Positions 11,372 to 23,900 of a stretch of DNA of 64,000 nt are shown one piece after another. The stretch comes from Histoplasma ohiense. Lineage: Eukaryota; Ascomycota; Eurotiomycetes; Onygenales; Ajellomycetaceae. The position numbers and the translations under genes were made by a program. The stretch covers positions 6,448,001 through 6,512,000 of the forward strand of contig JAEVHH010000001.1 of the NCBI GenBank assembly GCA_017607445.1, read 5' to 3'. The notes beneath the pieces were generated by a model. That model did not search any database. It was not told where the DNA came from and worked only from the letters and a program-made list of their open reading frames with translations. The stretch's first letter is position 1. Each line of letters begins with the position of its first letter.

Positions 11372-11914
11372 TCTATCATAACTTTAATCAGTATCAAGAT
11401 CTTGTTCAAAGAAGAAGAAGAAGCAAAAGCAACAAGAAAGAAAAACAGATATTGAAGATTGAAATCAATATTGCAATGTTGATCAAAGAGATTGCAACAA
11501 CACAAAACTCAACCCAAAATGGAAAACACAATCACACAATCAAAACTTTGAATTTCACAATAAAAATCACATAGAAGAATACAGCATACTTTGTTTGATA
11601 CATTGACATATTCTTTTTAAATAAAAAATCATTGATGATGATGGTGGTGATGATTTTGTTAGAGTATGATTTTTGAGTGTAAAAGTCAAAGAAAAGAGAT
11701 TCAGAAGTTGTGTCTAAATCATGATTGAACTGCAATGACATCAGAGATGGAAAAACATTCTTCTGAAACAGCAATATTTCAGAATTAATCTCAACAATTA
11801 ATTCAGCTCAATTCTGCAAACTCTATACAATATTAACCACACAGCACATGTTACAAACTTCACACATTGCAGTAAGAAGCTCTGAGAATCAGATCTTTGA
11901 AGAAGAAAGATAAT
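11372..11914 (-). other. Leader/promoter side of the antisense gene in gypsy F
   Basis: This region lies between the antisense start codon and the 3' LTR. On the minus strand it contains an 80-codon frame (11532-11774) whose sequence recurs in copy G, then a (CTT)n-type pyrimidine tract close to the antisense gene. It could be 5' leader and promoter of that gene, with the frame fortuitous, or an additional small gene. Two copies cannot separate these options. Confidence 0.4.
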
Positions 11915-12185
11915 TGTAATAGATACAATGAAGATATCTATATTAGAAAATAGCTATATGACAATAGAAGAACACAGAACACACCAGAATTAATGAGAAG
12001 AAATATAGCACACAGTATTATAGACAGTCATAGCATGTGATGATCATCTATATAATGCTCACTGATATCCATAGGTATTAGAAGATCAGTAATTAGCTTT
12101 GAATAATAGAGATTGCTACCTTCTTAACATTCTACATGCGTACTTCACACTACTCTTGTAATTATATCTACAATCATCTCTTACA
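11915..12185 (+). repeat. 3' LTR of gypsy F
   Basis: It is 271 bp, starts tgtaatagatac and ends atctcttaca. It differs from the 5' LTR mostly by C-to-T and G-to-A changes (for example the CpGs near the 5' end are gone). Confidence 0.95.
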
Positions 12186-12190
12186 ACATA

Positions 12191-12523
12191 CATTTCAAAC
12201 CACTCTGCAGCATTCCCTGCCTCTGAATCAGAATCAATGAACTGAGTCCCACATATAAACACAAGTCACTCAAGAGTCCTCAACATCTCAGAGAAGAATG
12301 TCATTGATCAAATCATCAGAAAAGTCTGCATATGCTGCAACAAGTCAGAACACTTCACAAATCAATGTCTGAATGTGATTACTCTGAGTAAACCCCTCAT
12401 GCATGTGAACACTGTGTTGTCTGTGGACAGGCAAGAACAGGGAAAAGATGAGCTCTCACTCTAAAACACAGATGAGAGCTCAAGAAGCAGAAAGCTAGCT
12501 GAAGATTCAAGCAGAAGATATAA
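12191..12523 (+). pseudogene. Gypsy B gag C-terminus (zinc knuckle) and spacer to protease
   Basis: Gypsy B resumes directly after the acata duplication. The reading crosses a CCHC knuckle (cysteines near 12335-12370) and a polar stretch (near 12420-12480) before the protease. In copy A the same knuckle is the S1 insertion site. TGA codons interrupt the frame. Confidence 0.7.
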
Positions 12524-15500
12524 GTGAACACAATTATAGTCTCTGCTATTGTAAATAGTCTAGTCAATGTACAAGCAATGATAGACAGTGGTTTTCTTCA
12601 TTATGCTCTTATAGACATTCAGCTGATTGAGAAGTATAAGCTTCAGTGTATCTCCTTTTTCAAGCTGTGTAAGCTTAGTGAATTTGATGACCTCAGAGGA
12701 TCAGTCTTCTACAACATGGTAAGATTTAACATCAATGTAGAAGAATATGAGAAAAAGAATATATATGCATACAAAATACAAGACCTTGAGTACAATCTAA
12801 TGCTCAGTCTATCATGACTCACAGAATTTGAAACCTTGTTGAATGCATGCAACCACTGCCTTATTTTCTCAGAAGATGACTATGTTTACAAGAAGAATGT
12901 CAATAGAACCACTGATCTCACTCAGATATCAGTGAAAGTGTACAAACTACTAACTCATCAAGCACATGAGAAGAAGAATGTCCAAGTGTTCACTGCTAGC
13001 ATGACAAATATCAAAAAAGTGTTAGAAAAGTTAGAACTCAAAGATCTCAAGAAATCACACAAGAAACTACTCAAATCATATAAAGACTTCACAGATATGT
13101 TTGATGAGAAAGAAGCTGAAAAGCTTTCCTCTCACTGAGAATCTGATATAGATTATACAATTGAGCTTATCAAGAAAAATGATAAGAATCTGCAATCACT
13201 CTGAGATTCTTTCTACAGTATATCACACAACAAGCTTCTCATTCTACAAAAAATGCTCAATAGATTACTGAACAAAGGCTTCATTTATGTTAGCAACTCA
13301 CTCATCACAGCATCTGTACTGTTTGTGAAGAAATCAGAAGAAGACTTATGATTCTGTGTTGACTACTGAGAATTCAACAAGATTACACAGAAGAACTGAT
13401 ACCCTCTCTCACTCATCAACAAAACACTCAAATGAATAGAAAAAGCAAAATGATTTATGAAGCTTGACATCTCTGCAGCCTTCTATAAGATAAGGATTAA
13501 TGAAGGTGATGAATGGCTAATCACTTTTTGTATGCATTATGAATTATATGAATGAACAGTGACCCTCTTTGGATTAGTGAATGCTCTGAGCATGTTTCAG
13601 AAATACATTAACTGAGCTCTACAAGATCTGCTCAATGAGATCATCTCAGTGTATATAATGATATTCTGATCTTCATCAATGGACTGCTCACTGAGCATCA
13701 CAAGCATGTACAACAAGTGCTTGATCATCTACATAAAGCTGGACTGCAAGTGGACATTGACAAATGTGACTTTGAGATTAAGTCTACAATCTATCTAAAA
13801 TTCATCATCGAAGCTGAAAAAGGCATACACATGAATTCTAAGAAGATGGAAGCAATCCTCAACTGAGAGGTATCAATCTCAGTAAAAGAGACTAGAAGCT
13901 TTCTAGAATTCATCAACTTCTATCAAAGATTCATCAAAGACTTTTTCAATATCATATAACCACTGACAGATCTGATCTGAAAAGACACTGTATTTCAATG
14001 AACTGATGAAGTGGACACAGTATTCAAAAAACTGAAGCATATATTCACAAGCACCTCAATGCTGCAATCATTTGATTCAGATAAGCATACAATTCTCAAA
14101 ACAGACACCTCAGATTATGTAGTAGACAGAGTACTAATGCAATATGATAACAAAGATGTTCTATAACTCTGTGTCTTCATCTTGAAAAAGATGTCATCTG
14201 CTGAATGCAACTACAAGATCTACAACAAGAAGCTTCTAGTGATTATACAATGCTTCAAAGAATGAAAGTCTGAACTTATAAGTGTCAAGAAGTTTGAGAT
14301 TGTTACTGATCATAAAAACTTAGAATACTTCACAATCACTTGTAAGCTCACTGAGAGGCATATGCATTGATCATTGTTTCTTAGCTGTTTTTTATTTACA
14401 ATTCATTATCAATCTGAAGTAGAGAACACCCTTGTGAATGCTCTGTTCCATCAAAAACAAGATATGCCATCTGATGATCTAGATAACAGATGAAAACACT
14501 GAGAGCATTGATTAATCAACTCTGTGATTATAGAAAGTTCTACATAATCAGATGAATCTCATGTATATATCAACCAGTTCTGAGCTCAAGAATCCTCACT
14601 TGAAGAACAATGAAGACTAGCAGCAGAAGCAGATGAATTCTGACAGCAAGCTGCTGAAGTCATATGAAGTAAAGCATCTCAATTCTCTGCAGATGTATAC
14701 TCAAGAATGAATATCTCAGCATGTTTGATCAACAATGACAACTGCTTATGCTTTTGAGATAGATGATGGGTCCTCAATTCAGAACCTCTACAAACACAGA
14801 TCATGCAAGAAATTCATAACTCATCAATGACTGAGCACTCAGAATGCAAAATCATGTACAACATTGTCACTCAAGAATTCTACTGATCAGATATGTTGAA
14901 AGATATACACTGGTTCATACACAACTGTGATCACTGCAGCTCAGTGATGATATGATGTGAATGCTGAAAAGAGATGCTGAAGCTTCTATCTATCTTCAAC
15001 TGAACTTGATGTGATATAGCTATTGATTTTGCAGTTTTCTTATCTGAAAGTGGAGGTTCTACAAACATTCTAGTCATTGTCAATCAACTCAGCAAGAGTG
15101 TAATACTACAGCTCTGTGACAAGATGAATGCTGAAGTAGTTGCAGATGTCTTCATCAGAAGCTCATTCTATCATATACACAATCTGTCTTCATTCATTAT
15201 GTCAGATAGAGACAGTCAATTCATCAGTACACTCTGAGCCTGCATATGTCAATTATTAAGAATTGAATGAAAGTTATCAACAGCATATCACTCAGAGACT
15301 GATGAAGCTACTGAGAGAATGATATAAATAGTAAAGAACATCCTCTGTAAATTCTACAATTACATGCAAGACAACTGAAGCAATCTGCTGCCACACACTG
15401 AGATTGCAATTAACAGTTGAGATTCTGCTATGACAGATGTAAGCTCATTCTTCCTTCTATACAGATACAACTTAGAGGTTCTGAACTTCTCTGAGACTCT

Positions 15501-16082
15501 CTGAGAAACTGTGTACATCTGCAGTCTCATACAGACAGCAGAGAACATTGTGAGCAAGCTGAAGAAAATTCATGAATGAGCAGAAGCTTCAATGATCAGT
15601 ACTCAGTAAGATTACAAGAATCAAATGAACATCAGAAGAAGTTCTGCAACTCAATACTATATAGAAGACAAAGTCTGACTGAATCTCAAGAACATAAGAA
15701 CAGATCATCTCTTGCATATACTAGATTATCATCATATCAAATATACAGTGAAGAAAATGCTAGACACACATGATTATCAACTCAACACTCTGTCTGATAT
15801 TCATGACATCTTTCATACAAATCTGCTCCAACCCACAGCTGAGAATTCATTCCTCTCACAGAGAATCTCTGATTGACAGTCATCTGTCATTGTAGAAGAA
15901 GACAATGAACTTGAGTGGGAAATCAAAGCAATTCTTGACAATAGAATCAACCACCACTGCTGTGAATACTTTGTCAAATGAGTAGAATACAATCATCTGA
16001 TCTGAGAATCCACATCTGTCTTGAAGAACACTGCCACCCTTGACATCTACAAGTCCTCACTCACTCTGGTAGAGAGAGATAA
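12524..16082 (+). pseudogene. Gypsy B pol: protease to chromodomain, degraded
   Basis: Protease with D-S-G at 12584-12592 is followed by the linker (12836-13138), RT (about 13250-13930), RNase H (14050-14430), integrase (about 14860-15560) and chromodomain (15897-16040; CEYFVKW). Integrase keeps the acidic positions in AIDFAV (~15021), MSDRDSQ (~15199) and TDEATER (15300-15318). A one-base deletion relative to the other copies falls in the RT active site near 13655 (gtatataatgat), shifting the frame, and many TGA codons occur. Copy B's polypurine tract has decayed to tagagagagataa, against an intact run of G in copy A. Confidence 0.87.
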
Positions 16083-16617
16083 TATGACAGATTAGCATCT
16101 GTTAGTAATTAACTTACACAATCAACTTCTTTTCTGCATCTGCTTATTTCTGACTGTTGTGATCTCATATAATTCTCAATGTTTTTCTGCTTCATACTCT
16201 GTGCTTGTGTAGTCTCTAACAATTCTTTTATGTAGCTTCTAACATTCTTCCACTCTGTGTTCCACACTCATGTAGTCTTCAATGATTCTTCCACATAGTC
16301 TTCAATGATTCTCTCACTCCACACTTCACATTCATATAGTTTCTAATGATTCTTTCACATAGCTCTCAATAATTCTTTCACTTCACACTCTGCACTTGTA
16401 TAGTTTCTAATGATTCTTCTGTATAGCTCTTAACATTCTTCTGCTCTGCACTCCACTGTGAAGTGGCTTCTGATATTCTTTCACTCTGAAATTCTCTCTA
16501 TAAGAACCTTCTTCATACAACCTTTTCTTCTGATTTCTTTTCTCTTTCTTTTCTTAATCAATTCGTAATCTGTAATTAGGATAGTACCAAATCGTTAATC
16601 GAAGTACGCCCGTTACA
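16083..16617 (+). repeat. 3' LTR of gypsy B
   Basis: It is 535 bp. Its first bases have decayed to tatgacag (TG to TA), but the end gtacgcccgttaca is intact. The last 62 bp, from aatcaattcgtaat at 16556, keep the CpGs and show the undamaged partner of the primer binding site. The duplication aagac follows at 16618-16622. Confidence 0.93.
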
Positions 16618-18734
16618 AAGACACTGTATTTCAATGAACTGACAAAGTAAACACAGCATTCAAAAAGCTGAAGTGTATATTCACAAGCATCTCAATGCTG
16701 CAATCATTCAATTCAGATAAGCATACAATTCTTGAAACAGACATCTCAGATTATATAGTAGATGAAGCACTGATGCAATATGACAATGAAAATATTCTAT
16801 AATCTTATATATAAAATCTTTATCTTGAAAAAGATGTCATCTGCTGAATGCAACTATGAGATCTATGATAAGAAGCTTCTAGTGATCATATAATATCTTG
16901 AAAAATGAGAATCTGAACTTATGAGTGTTGAGAGATTTGAGATTGTTATCAATCATAAGAATCTAGAGTACTTCACAATCACTTACAAGCTCACTGAAAG
17001 ACATATATGTTGATCATTGTTTCTTAGCTGTTTTTTATTCACAATTTGTTATTGATCTGAAGTAGAGAACACTCTTGTGAATGCTCTGTTCTGCTGAGAA
17101 CAAGATATGCCATCTGATGACTTGAATGACAGATGGAAACACTGAGAATATTGATTAATTAACTCTGCAATTATAGAAAGTTCTACACAATCAGATGAAT
17201 CTCATGTATATATCAATCAGTTCCAAGCTCAAGAACTCTTGCTTGAAGAACAATAGAGATTAGTGACAGAGACAGATGAATTCTGACAACAAGCTGTTGA
17301 AATCATACAAAGCAAAGCATCTCAATTCCCCACAGATGTATACTCAAAAATGAATATCTCAGTATATTTAATCAATAATGACAACTGCTTACACTTTCAA
17401 GATAGATGATGAGTCCTCAATTCAGAATCTCTATAAACACAGATCATGTAAGAAATTCATGATTTGTCAATAATTGAATACTCAGAATATGAAATTATGT
17501 ACAATATTATCATCTGAGAATTCTACTGATCAGATATGTTGAAAGATATATACTGATTTGTACACAACTGTGATCACTGTGACTCAGTGATGATATGATC
17601 ATTATGATGTGAATGCTGAAAAGGGATGCTGAAGCCTCTATCTGTCTCTGACTGAACTTAATGTGATATAGCTATTGATTTTACAGTTTTCTTACTCAAA
17701 AGCAGAGATTCTACAAATATTCTAGTCATTGTTGACTGACTCAGTAAGAGTGTAATACTACAGCTCTGTGATAAGATGAATGCTGAAGTAGTTGCAGATA
17801 TCTTTATCAGAAGTCTGTTCTATTGTATACACAGTCTGTCTTCATTCATTATATCAGATAGAAACAGTCAATTTGTCAGCACACTCTGAGTCTGTGTATA
17901 TCAATTATTAAGAATCAAATAAAAGTTATCAACAGTGTATCATTCAGAGACTGATGAAGCTACTGAAAGAATAATATAAATGATAAAGAACATTCTCTGT
18001 AAGTTCTGCAATTACACACAAAACAACTGAAGCAATCTGCTGTCACATACTGAAATTGCAATTAATGATTGAGATTCTGCTATGACAGATGTAAGCTCAT
18101 TCTTCTTTCTATATAAATACAACTTAGAGATTCTGAACTTCTCTGCGACTTTCTGAGAAACCACATACACTCACAGTCTTATACAGATGGCAGAGAACAT
18201 TGTGAACAAGCTGAAGAAAGTCTGTGAATGAACAGAAGCTTCAATGATCAGTGTTTAGTAAAATTATAAGAATCAAATGAATATCAGAAGAAGTTCTGTG
18301 ATCTGATATTATGTAGAAGACAAAGTCTGATTAGATCTCAAGAACATAAGAACAGACTGTCTCTTATATATACTAGATTATCATCACATCAAGTATACAG
18401 TGAAGAAAGTGCTAGATATACACAATTATCAACTCAACATCTCATCTGATATTCACAATATCTTTCATACAAATCTGTTTTGATCTGTGGCTGAGGATTC
18501 ATTCCCCTCACAGAGAATCTCTGATTGACAGTCATCTGTCATTGTAGAAGAAGATAATGAACTTGAGTGGGAAATTGAAGCAATTCTTGATGATAGAATC
18601 AATCACTGCTGCTGTGAATACCTCATCAAATGGATAGAATATGATTGTCTGATCTGGGAATCTGTGTCTGTCTTGAAGGACACCGCCGCCCTCGACGCCT
18701 ATGAGTCCTCACTCACCCCAGTAGGGGGGGATAA
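16618..18734 (+). pseudogene. Gypsy A RNase H, integrase and chromodomain, degraded
   Basis: This is the continuation of the gypsy A pol interrupted at 2223. RNase H is readable from about 16700, integrase from about 17510 to 18200 (acidic positions near 17665, 17850 and 17950), and a chromodomain near 18540-18680 (CEYLIKW). Most of it is full of TGA/TAA stops, but the last 100 bp (18660-18740) keep intact CpGs and C runs. The gene ends next to an uninterrupted polypurine tract, taggggggg-ataa, at 18722-18734. Confidence 0.87.
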
Positions 18735-19024
18735 TGTGATGGGTTAGCATCCATTAGCAATTAACTTACACAATCAACTTCTGTCATTGTAATCATGTGT
18801 AACTCTCAATGTTCTTCTGCTCTGTGCTCTGTGCTTGTGTAGTCTCTAATGATTCTTCTGTGTAGCTCTTAACATTCTTCTGCTCTGCACTCCACTGTGG
18901 AGTGGCTTCTGATATTCTTCCACTCTGAATTTCCCTCTATAAGAACCCTCTTTGTATGACCTTTTCTTCTGATTTCTTTTCTCTTTCTTTCCTTAATCAA
19001 TTCATAATCTGTATTTAGAATAGT
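18735..19024 (+). repeat. 3' LTR of gypsy A, left part
   Basis: It starts tgtgatgggttagc. With the right part (26174-26205) it makes a 322-bp LTR, about 213 bp shorter than that of copy B because several 63-bp subrepeats are missing. It is split by gypsy G; the target duplication atagt is at 19020-19024 and 26169-26173. Confidence 0.92.
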
Positions 19025-19295
19025 TGTAAGAGATGGTTGTAGGTATAATTATGAGAGTAGTGTGAAGTACACATGTAGAATGTTAAGAAGGTAGCAATCT
19101 CTATTATTCAAAGCTAATCACTGATCTTCTAATATCTACAAATATCAGCAAGCATTATATAGATGACCACCACATGCTACAGCTGTCTATGATGCTGTGC
19201 ACTATATTTCTTCTCATTAATTCTGACATGTTCTGTGTTTTTCTATCACTATATAGCTATTTTCTAATATAGATATCTTCATTGCATCTATTACA
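19025..19295 (-). repeat. 3' LTR of gypsy G
   Basis: 271 bp; on the plus strand it runs from tgtaagagatgg to catctattaca. It is more decayed than the 5' LTR of the same element (25898-26168), which still has CpGs such as ccgttgcgcc. Confidence 0.94.
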
Positions 19296-19838
19296 ATTAT
19301 CTCTCTTCTTCAAAGGCCTGGTTCTCAGAGCTTCTTACTGCAATGTGCGAAGTTCATAACATGTGCTGCATGGTTAATATTGTATAGAGTTCACAGAATC
19401 AGACTGGATTAATTGTTGAGATTAATTTCAAAGTGTTGCTGTTTTGAGAGAATGTTTTTCCATCTTTGATGTTATTACAGTTCAATCATGATTTAGACAC
19501 AACTTCTGAACCTCTTTTCTTTGACTTTTACATTCAAAAATCATACTCTAACAAAATCATCACCATCATCACTATCAATGATTTTTTATTTAAAAAGAAT
19601 ACATTAATTTATCAAACAAAATACACTGTATTCTTCTATGCAATTTTTATTGCAAAATTTGAAGTTTTGATTGCATGGTTGCATTTTCCATTTTGGGTTG
19701 AGTTTTGTGTTGTTGCAATTTCTTTGATCAACATTGCAATATTGATTTCAATCTTCAACATCTGTTTTTCTTTCTTGTTGCTTTTGCTTCTTCTTCTTCT
19801 TTGAACAAGGTCTTGGTACTGATTAAAGTTATGATAAA
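19296..19838 (+). other. Leader/promoter side of the antisense gene in gypsy G
   Basis: This is the counterpart of 11372-11914. It holds a plus-strand frame, 19466-19804 (112 codons), with an amino part shared with copy F and a hydrophobic end that is a translated (CTT)n tract. I read it as probable leader sequence and would not name a product. The purine-rich strand near 19300-19312 is the likely polypurine tract of G. Confidence 0.4.
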
Positions 19839-20989
19839 ATATCAGAACCAGCTGTTTTCATTGCTGGTTCAGAGTCTATAAAGAGTGATATGCTGTCTGC
19901 CATCAAGAGCATTTGCTTGGATTGTCTGAAAAGATTGCAGAACCCCTCAGTATACTTTTGCTTTGTGAACAATGAACAGACACACTGTCACATCTGCCAT
20001 ATATCAAATAGAAGTTGTACTGCCATAAGTTTTCTTAAACTGAGGTTGTTTTGAGTACTAACAGATTATAGATGTCTGAGTGCTTTCATGAAACTGATCA
20101 ATCTTTGATCAATGAATTTCATAAGATGCTGCTCTTCAACAAAGTTTCAGATGAGAGATTTGCCACATATCAAACTACTGTTGCAAGGTTTGTACTTGAC
20201 ATACAGATCTACAAGAATGCAGATGGGGTTCTAGAATTCTATATGAACTTTGATAATCTGTTGTCACAGCAGAGTGTGGTATTCAATCATAGCAGCATTT
20301 CAGAAAGCACATTTTCACATTCTGCTATTACATCAATGTCATTCTCACTGAGCCAAGATTTTGATACATTATTTGAGTTGATCAATAATGTAGATGAAGA
20401 TGAGAAAGTGAACAGTTCTGTTGAAATGTTAGAAAGAAATGCAGCAGCATATTGCTGTCATTGTATTCAACATTTGACAACATCCCCTCATCATCATTGT
20501 GAGTCTGCTGAGAATTGATGCAAAAAATGCAAGCACTGCTCAGTGATGAAGCACATCTGCATTTCAGTAAATTATTATTCAAAACAGATGTTTTTACAGT
20601 ATATAATATTAACTTTCTATTAGGTATCAGCAGATATCATTGAATTGACTCAGACAGTTATCAACACTGCTGAGAATCTAATTGTCACTGATGCAGACAC
20701 TTCAAATATTAATATTTTGCAGAATGCTGTGACTGCAGTGGTTAAATTCTTTGCTGTGAAGATTCAGAAGATTCAATAAGATGATTCTTCTGAGACTCTG
20801 ACTGAAACAGTGATTGATGAGATCTCAGTGATTACATCACTGATTGCAGCTCTCAAGTCATCATTGAAACATCATGCTTCATCAGTTGAGGAAATCTGGA
20901 ATAATAAGCAGGTTTGCTTTGATGACAATTTCTTGAATGACACTGATCAAGCTGAGACAGATCTGTTTTTTAATCTCTGAGTGAAATAA
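19839..20989 (+). pseudogene. Antisense accessory gene of gypsy G: 3 exons, 348 codons, cysteine-rich
   Basis: It has the same structure as in gypsy F. Exons are 19839-20024, 20072-20566 and 20624-20989, exactly 186, 495 and 366 nt as in F, and the introns are again 47 and 57 nt. The start codon has decayed to ATA and the first donor to ATAAGT (ancestral CCGTAAG, hit at the CpG); the branch points TACTAAC (20056-20062) and TATTAAC are kept. Exon 2 has an open run of 148 codons from 20072. The six-cysteine pattern of exon 1 and the second Cys/His cluster (CCHC, HHHC, CKKCKHC) are kept. Stops: TGA at 20517 and one TAA and a TGA in exon 3. It overlaps the end of pol (20970) convergently. Confidence 0.75.
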
Positions 20990-23900
20990 GTATATTCAGC
21001 AGTCATTATTGTCTTCTTCATTTTTGTTTACTGACTGATTTCTGATAGATTTTATTAAACTGTTTCAAGTACTTCTGACTGTTCATCAAGTTTTTCTTGA
21101 GTTCTCAAGAATTATCTGCATCTGTACAATCTTTCCATTTGACAAGATATTGTGTTTGACCACAGTATTGACATTTGTCTAATATAGCTTCAATTTTCCA
21201 TTTCTCTTGCACATCTATAATTATCAGTTCTGCTTGCAGAATTTGTCTGTTGCACATATGATAAGATTTGAGAAGGGAAACATGGAATACAGAATGAATT
21301 TCTTTATATTGCAGCATGAGTTTCAGTTTGTACACTTACATACTGCAGATATCAATTATTTGAAAGAGATTCAAAAATCAATAATCTAGTTTGGATGAGA
21401 GTTGCAAGATGGATATATTTTTTGCACACAGCATTACTCAGTTCTCTATCTTAAAGCTTTTTGATATATAACACTGATCATAATACTTTTTCTCAGCTGC
21501 TTTGACAGCTTCTAGACATTCTCAGATCTTGTTTTCCACTTGCTTCATTCATTCCACTTGTTTCATCACCAATTTTGACACATCTGTGCTTGGAGGTTCC
21601 ATGTCTATGCAAAGTTCAGTTGATCAGCCGATCATTGCTTCAGATAATGTCATTTTTATCAATGTGTAGAAGGCATTGTTATATGCTCATTGCATCAGAG
21701 AAATTCATTCTATTCAATTATCTTGCTGATAGTTGCAATATGTGCAAAGATAATATTCAATCATCTGGTTCAATTGTTCTGTCTGACCATTGGTTTGCAG
21801 ATGGAATGCTGTCGATAATTTTTGTTGAACATGAAGCAGATAACACAATGTTGATCAAAACTTGCTATTTATTAATGAATCTCAGTTGCTAATAATATTC
21901 ACAGATAGATCAAAGTTCTTCACAATTTTTCATACAATAATATCCACAAGTTCTTCTGCATCTAGCTCTGAAGATGTGGACACAATTATGGCTCATTTGA
22001 TGAATAAATCAACAAATATAACAATAGCATTATAGATTTGACTTCTCTTTTTATTATCTGACAGATCTTCAATAAAGTTCATGCTAATTGTATGTCATTT
22101 CTTGTCTGACACTGAATGTGATTGTAGCAACCCATACAACTTGTGCTGTGATATCTTGACATATTGACAAACATCACAAGTTCTCACATATTCTGCAATC
22201 TCATTGCTCATACCATGCCACAAGTACTTGCATTTGATTGCTTCAATGATTTTGTCACATTCAAAATGATCATCTTGAGAATCATCATGATTCATTTTCA
22301 TTATTTCATGTCTTACAGTCTTGTCTTGTAGTATATAGACTTTATCATCTTTTCTGAGCAGATCATCTTTATCTACTGCTCAGATCAAACAATTATCTAC
22401 ACTAGCATCACTTATCTCTAGTCTTCTGTGAAGTTCAGACATGTCAGCATCTCTATTCTGAATCTGCAGTAAGAGTTCAATGATAGATTCAGCTATTTCT
22501 TTGTAATAGACTGTCTCAGACTCAAATATCTTGACAGCTAGAATTCATGACATCAGAGTCTCTAGATTTAATCTCATAACATCTGCAATCTCATTCTTAT
22601 TCATAGATGTGTTCTTTATTCTGCAGAGATTGTTGTCATCAACAACTACAGACTTCTTCACTCAACAATTTTCATTAGCTTGCAGATCTTTTCACATCAT
22701 CTTGATATATTGATCTAATTTTGTGTTTTCTTTTATCTTTAGTGATTTAAAGATCCTCTTATACAGCTTCTCTTGCAGAGTAGAGAGTCTCATCAAGAAA
22801 GCTGTGTATTTTACAAAATCTGAGCAACAATTTGATGCATCTGTGGGATTATTTTTCTCAGAACAGTGCTCTATTTCAAAATTGAATACTGAGAGTATTT
22901 CCATTCAGTGAATCTGACATTCATTTAGCTGCTTCATTGTCATGAAGTATCAGAGATTGACATGGTCAGATAAAACAGTTATTGAGTGTCTGCTATTATA
23001 TAAGTAGTGGCATCATTGTCTGAAAGCTTCTACAATTGGCAATATTTCTAGATTATATGTTTGATAACATCTTTCTGTTTCTGTGAGCTTTCTAGACCAA
23101 AATGTGATCAGATGTCAGTGATCATCATTCATTAATTGTGATATTACTGCAGTGATTGCAACATCAGATCCATCCATTTCTATACAGAGTTTTCACTGCA
23201 GATCAAAGTGAATCAACAACAGTGCTTTCATAAAGCATTCTTTTAACTGCAAAATTGCATGTTTGCAGTTTTCATCTAACTGAACAGATGCATTATTCTT
23301 TTCTCTTTTTGTTTTATAACCTTTTAACAATTCAGTCAGGGGTGCTGTTATTATTGAGAACTTGTATATGAATCAACAATAGAAATTGATGAATTCTAGA
23401 AATATTTGCAATTCATTTATAGTTCACAGTTCTGGTCAATCTAGAATTGTATCAACACAGTGTTTCTCAACAGTAATGCTCTGTGTGGTAATCATAAAAC
23501 TCAAAAATCCAATTTCTGTTGCATGGAATATACACTTACTAAGTTTGGCATATAGTCTTCAACACCTTAACTGTTCCAGCATGTTCTTAACATGAATGAC
23601 ATATTCATCAAGTGTGTTTGAATAGATTACAATATCATCAAGATAAGCCACACAATATACATCTAAAAGATTGCTGAGGGCTTTGTTGATATAAGATTGA
23701 AAGATTGCAGAGGCATTGATTAGCTCAAAAGATAAGACTAGATATTCAAAGTATTCATATTGTGTTCAAAATGCTGTTTTTCATTCATTCTCTGCTTGTA
23801 TGTGAATTCTATAATACACATCTCTAAGGTCCAGCTGCATATATATTTTGGCATCTGCTAATCTATCAAGTATTTCACTTATTAAGGACAGTAGATATCG

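Larger units (their letters stand above)
5061..12185 (+). mobile_element. Gypsy F (type 2 chromovirus), complete
   Basis: This is a 7125-bp element with two 271-bp LTRs (5061-5331, 11915-12185), gag, pol ending in a chromodomain, and an extra spliced gene on the opposite strand between pol and the 3' LTR. The target duplication acata is at 5056-5060 and 12186-12190 in the gag of gypsy B. A purine-rich stretch (gaagaagaaagataat, 11899-11914) just before the 3' LTR is the likely polypurine tract. The start of the internal region (5332-5354) matches no tRNA 3' end that I recognise. Confidence 0.95.
3404..16617 (+). mobile_element. Gypsy B (type 1 chromovirus), complete but interrupted by gypsy F
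   Basis: It has two 535-bp LTRs (3404-3938 and 16083-16617), a PBS at 3939 and gag-pol in the order gag, protease, RT, RNase H, integrase, chromodomain. The insertion site in gypsy A is duplicated as aagac (2219-2223, again at 3399-3403 through the tandem duplication, and 16618-16622). Without gypsy F it is about 6.08 kb, matching copies C and E. An extra 303-bp LTR piece at 2224-2526 comes from the tandem duplication. Confidence 0.93.

Noticed and set aside
15360..15557. Frames antisense to type 1 integrase (also 41876-42073, 50629-50826)
   Set aside because: They recur only because the integrase sequence on the other strand recurs; no start or splice evidence.
21575..21892. 105-codon frame antisense to type 2 integrase (also 9318-9635 minus)
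   Set aside because: It overlaps the D,D-35-E part of integrase, which is the real gene; open by shadowing.
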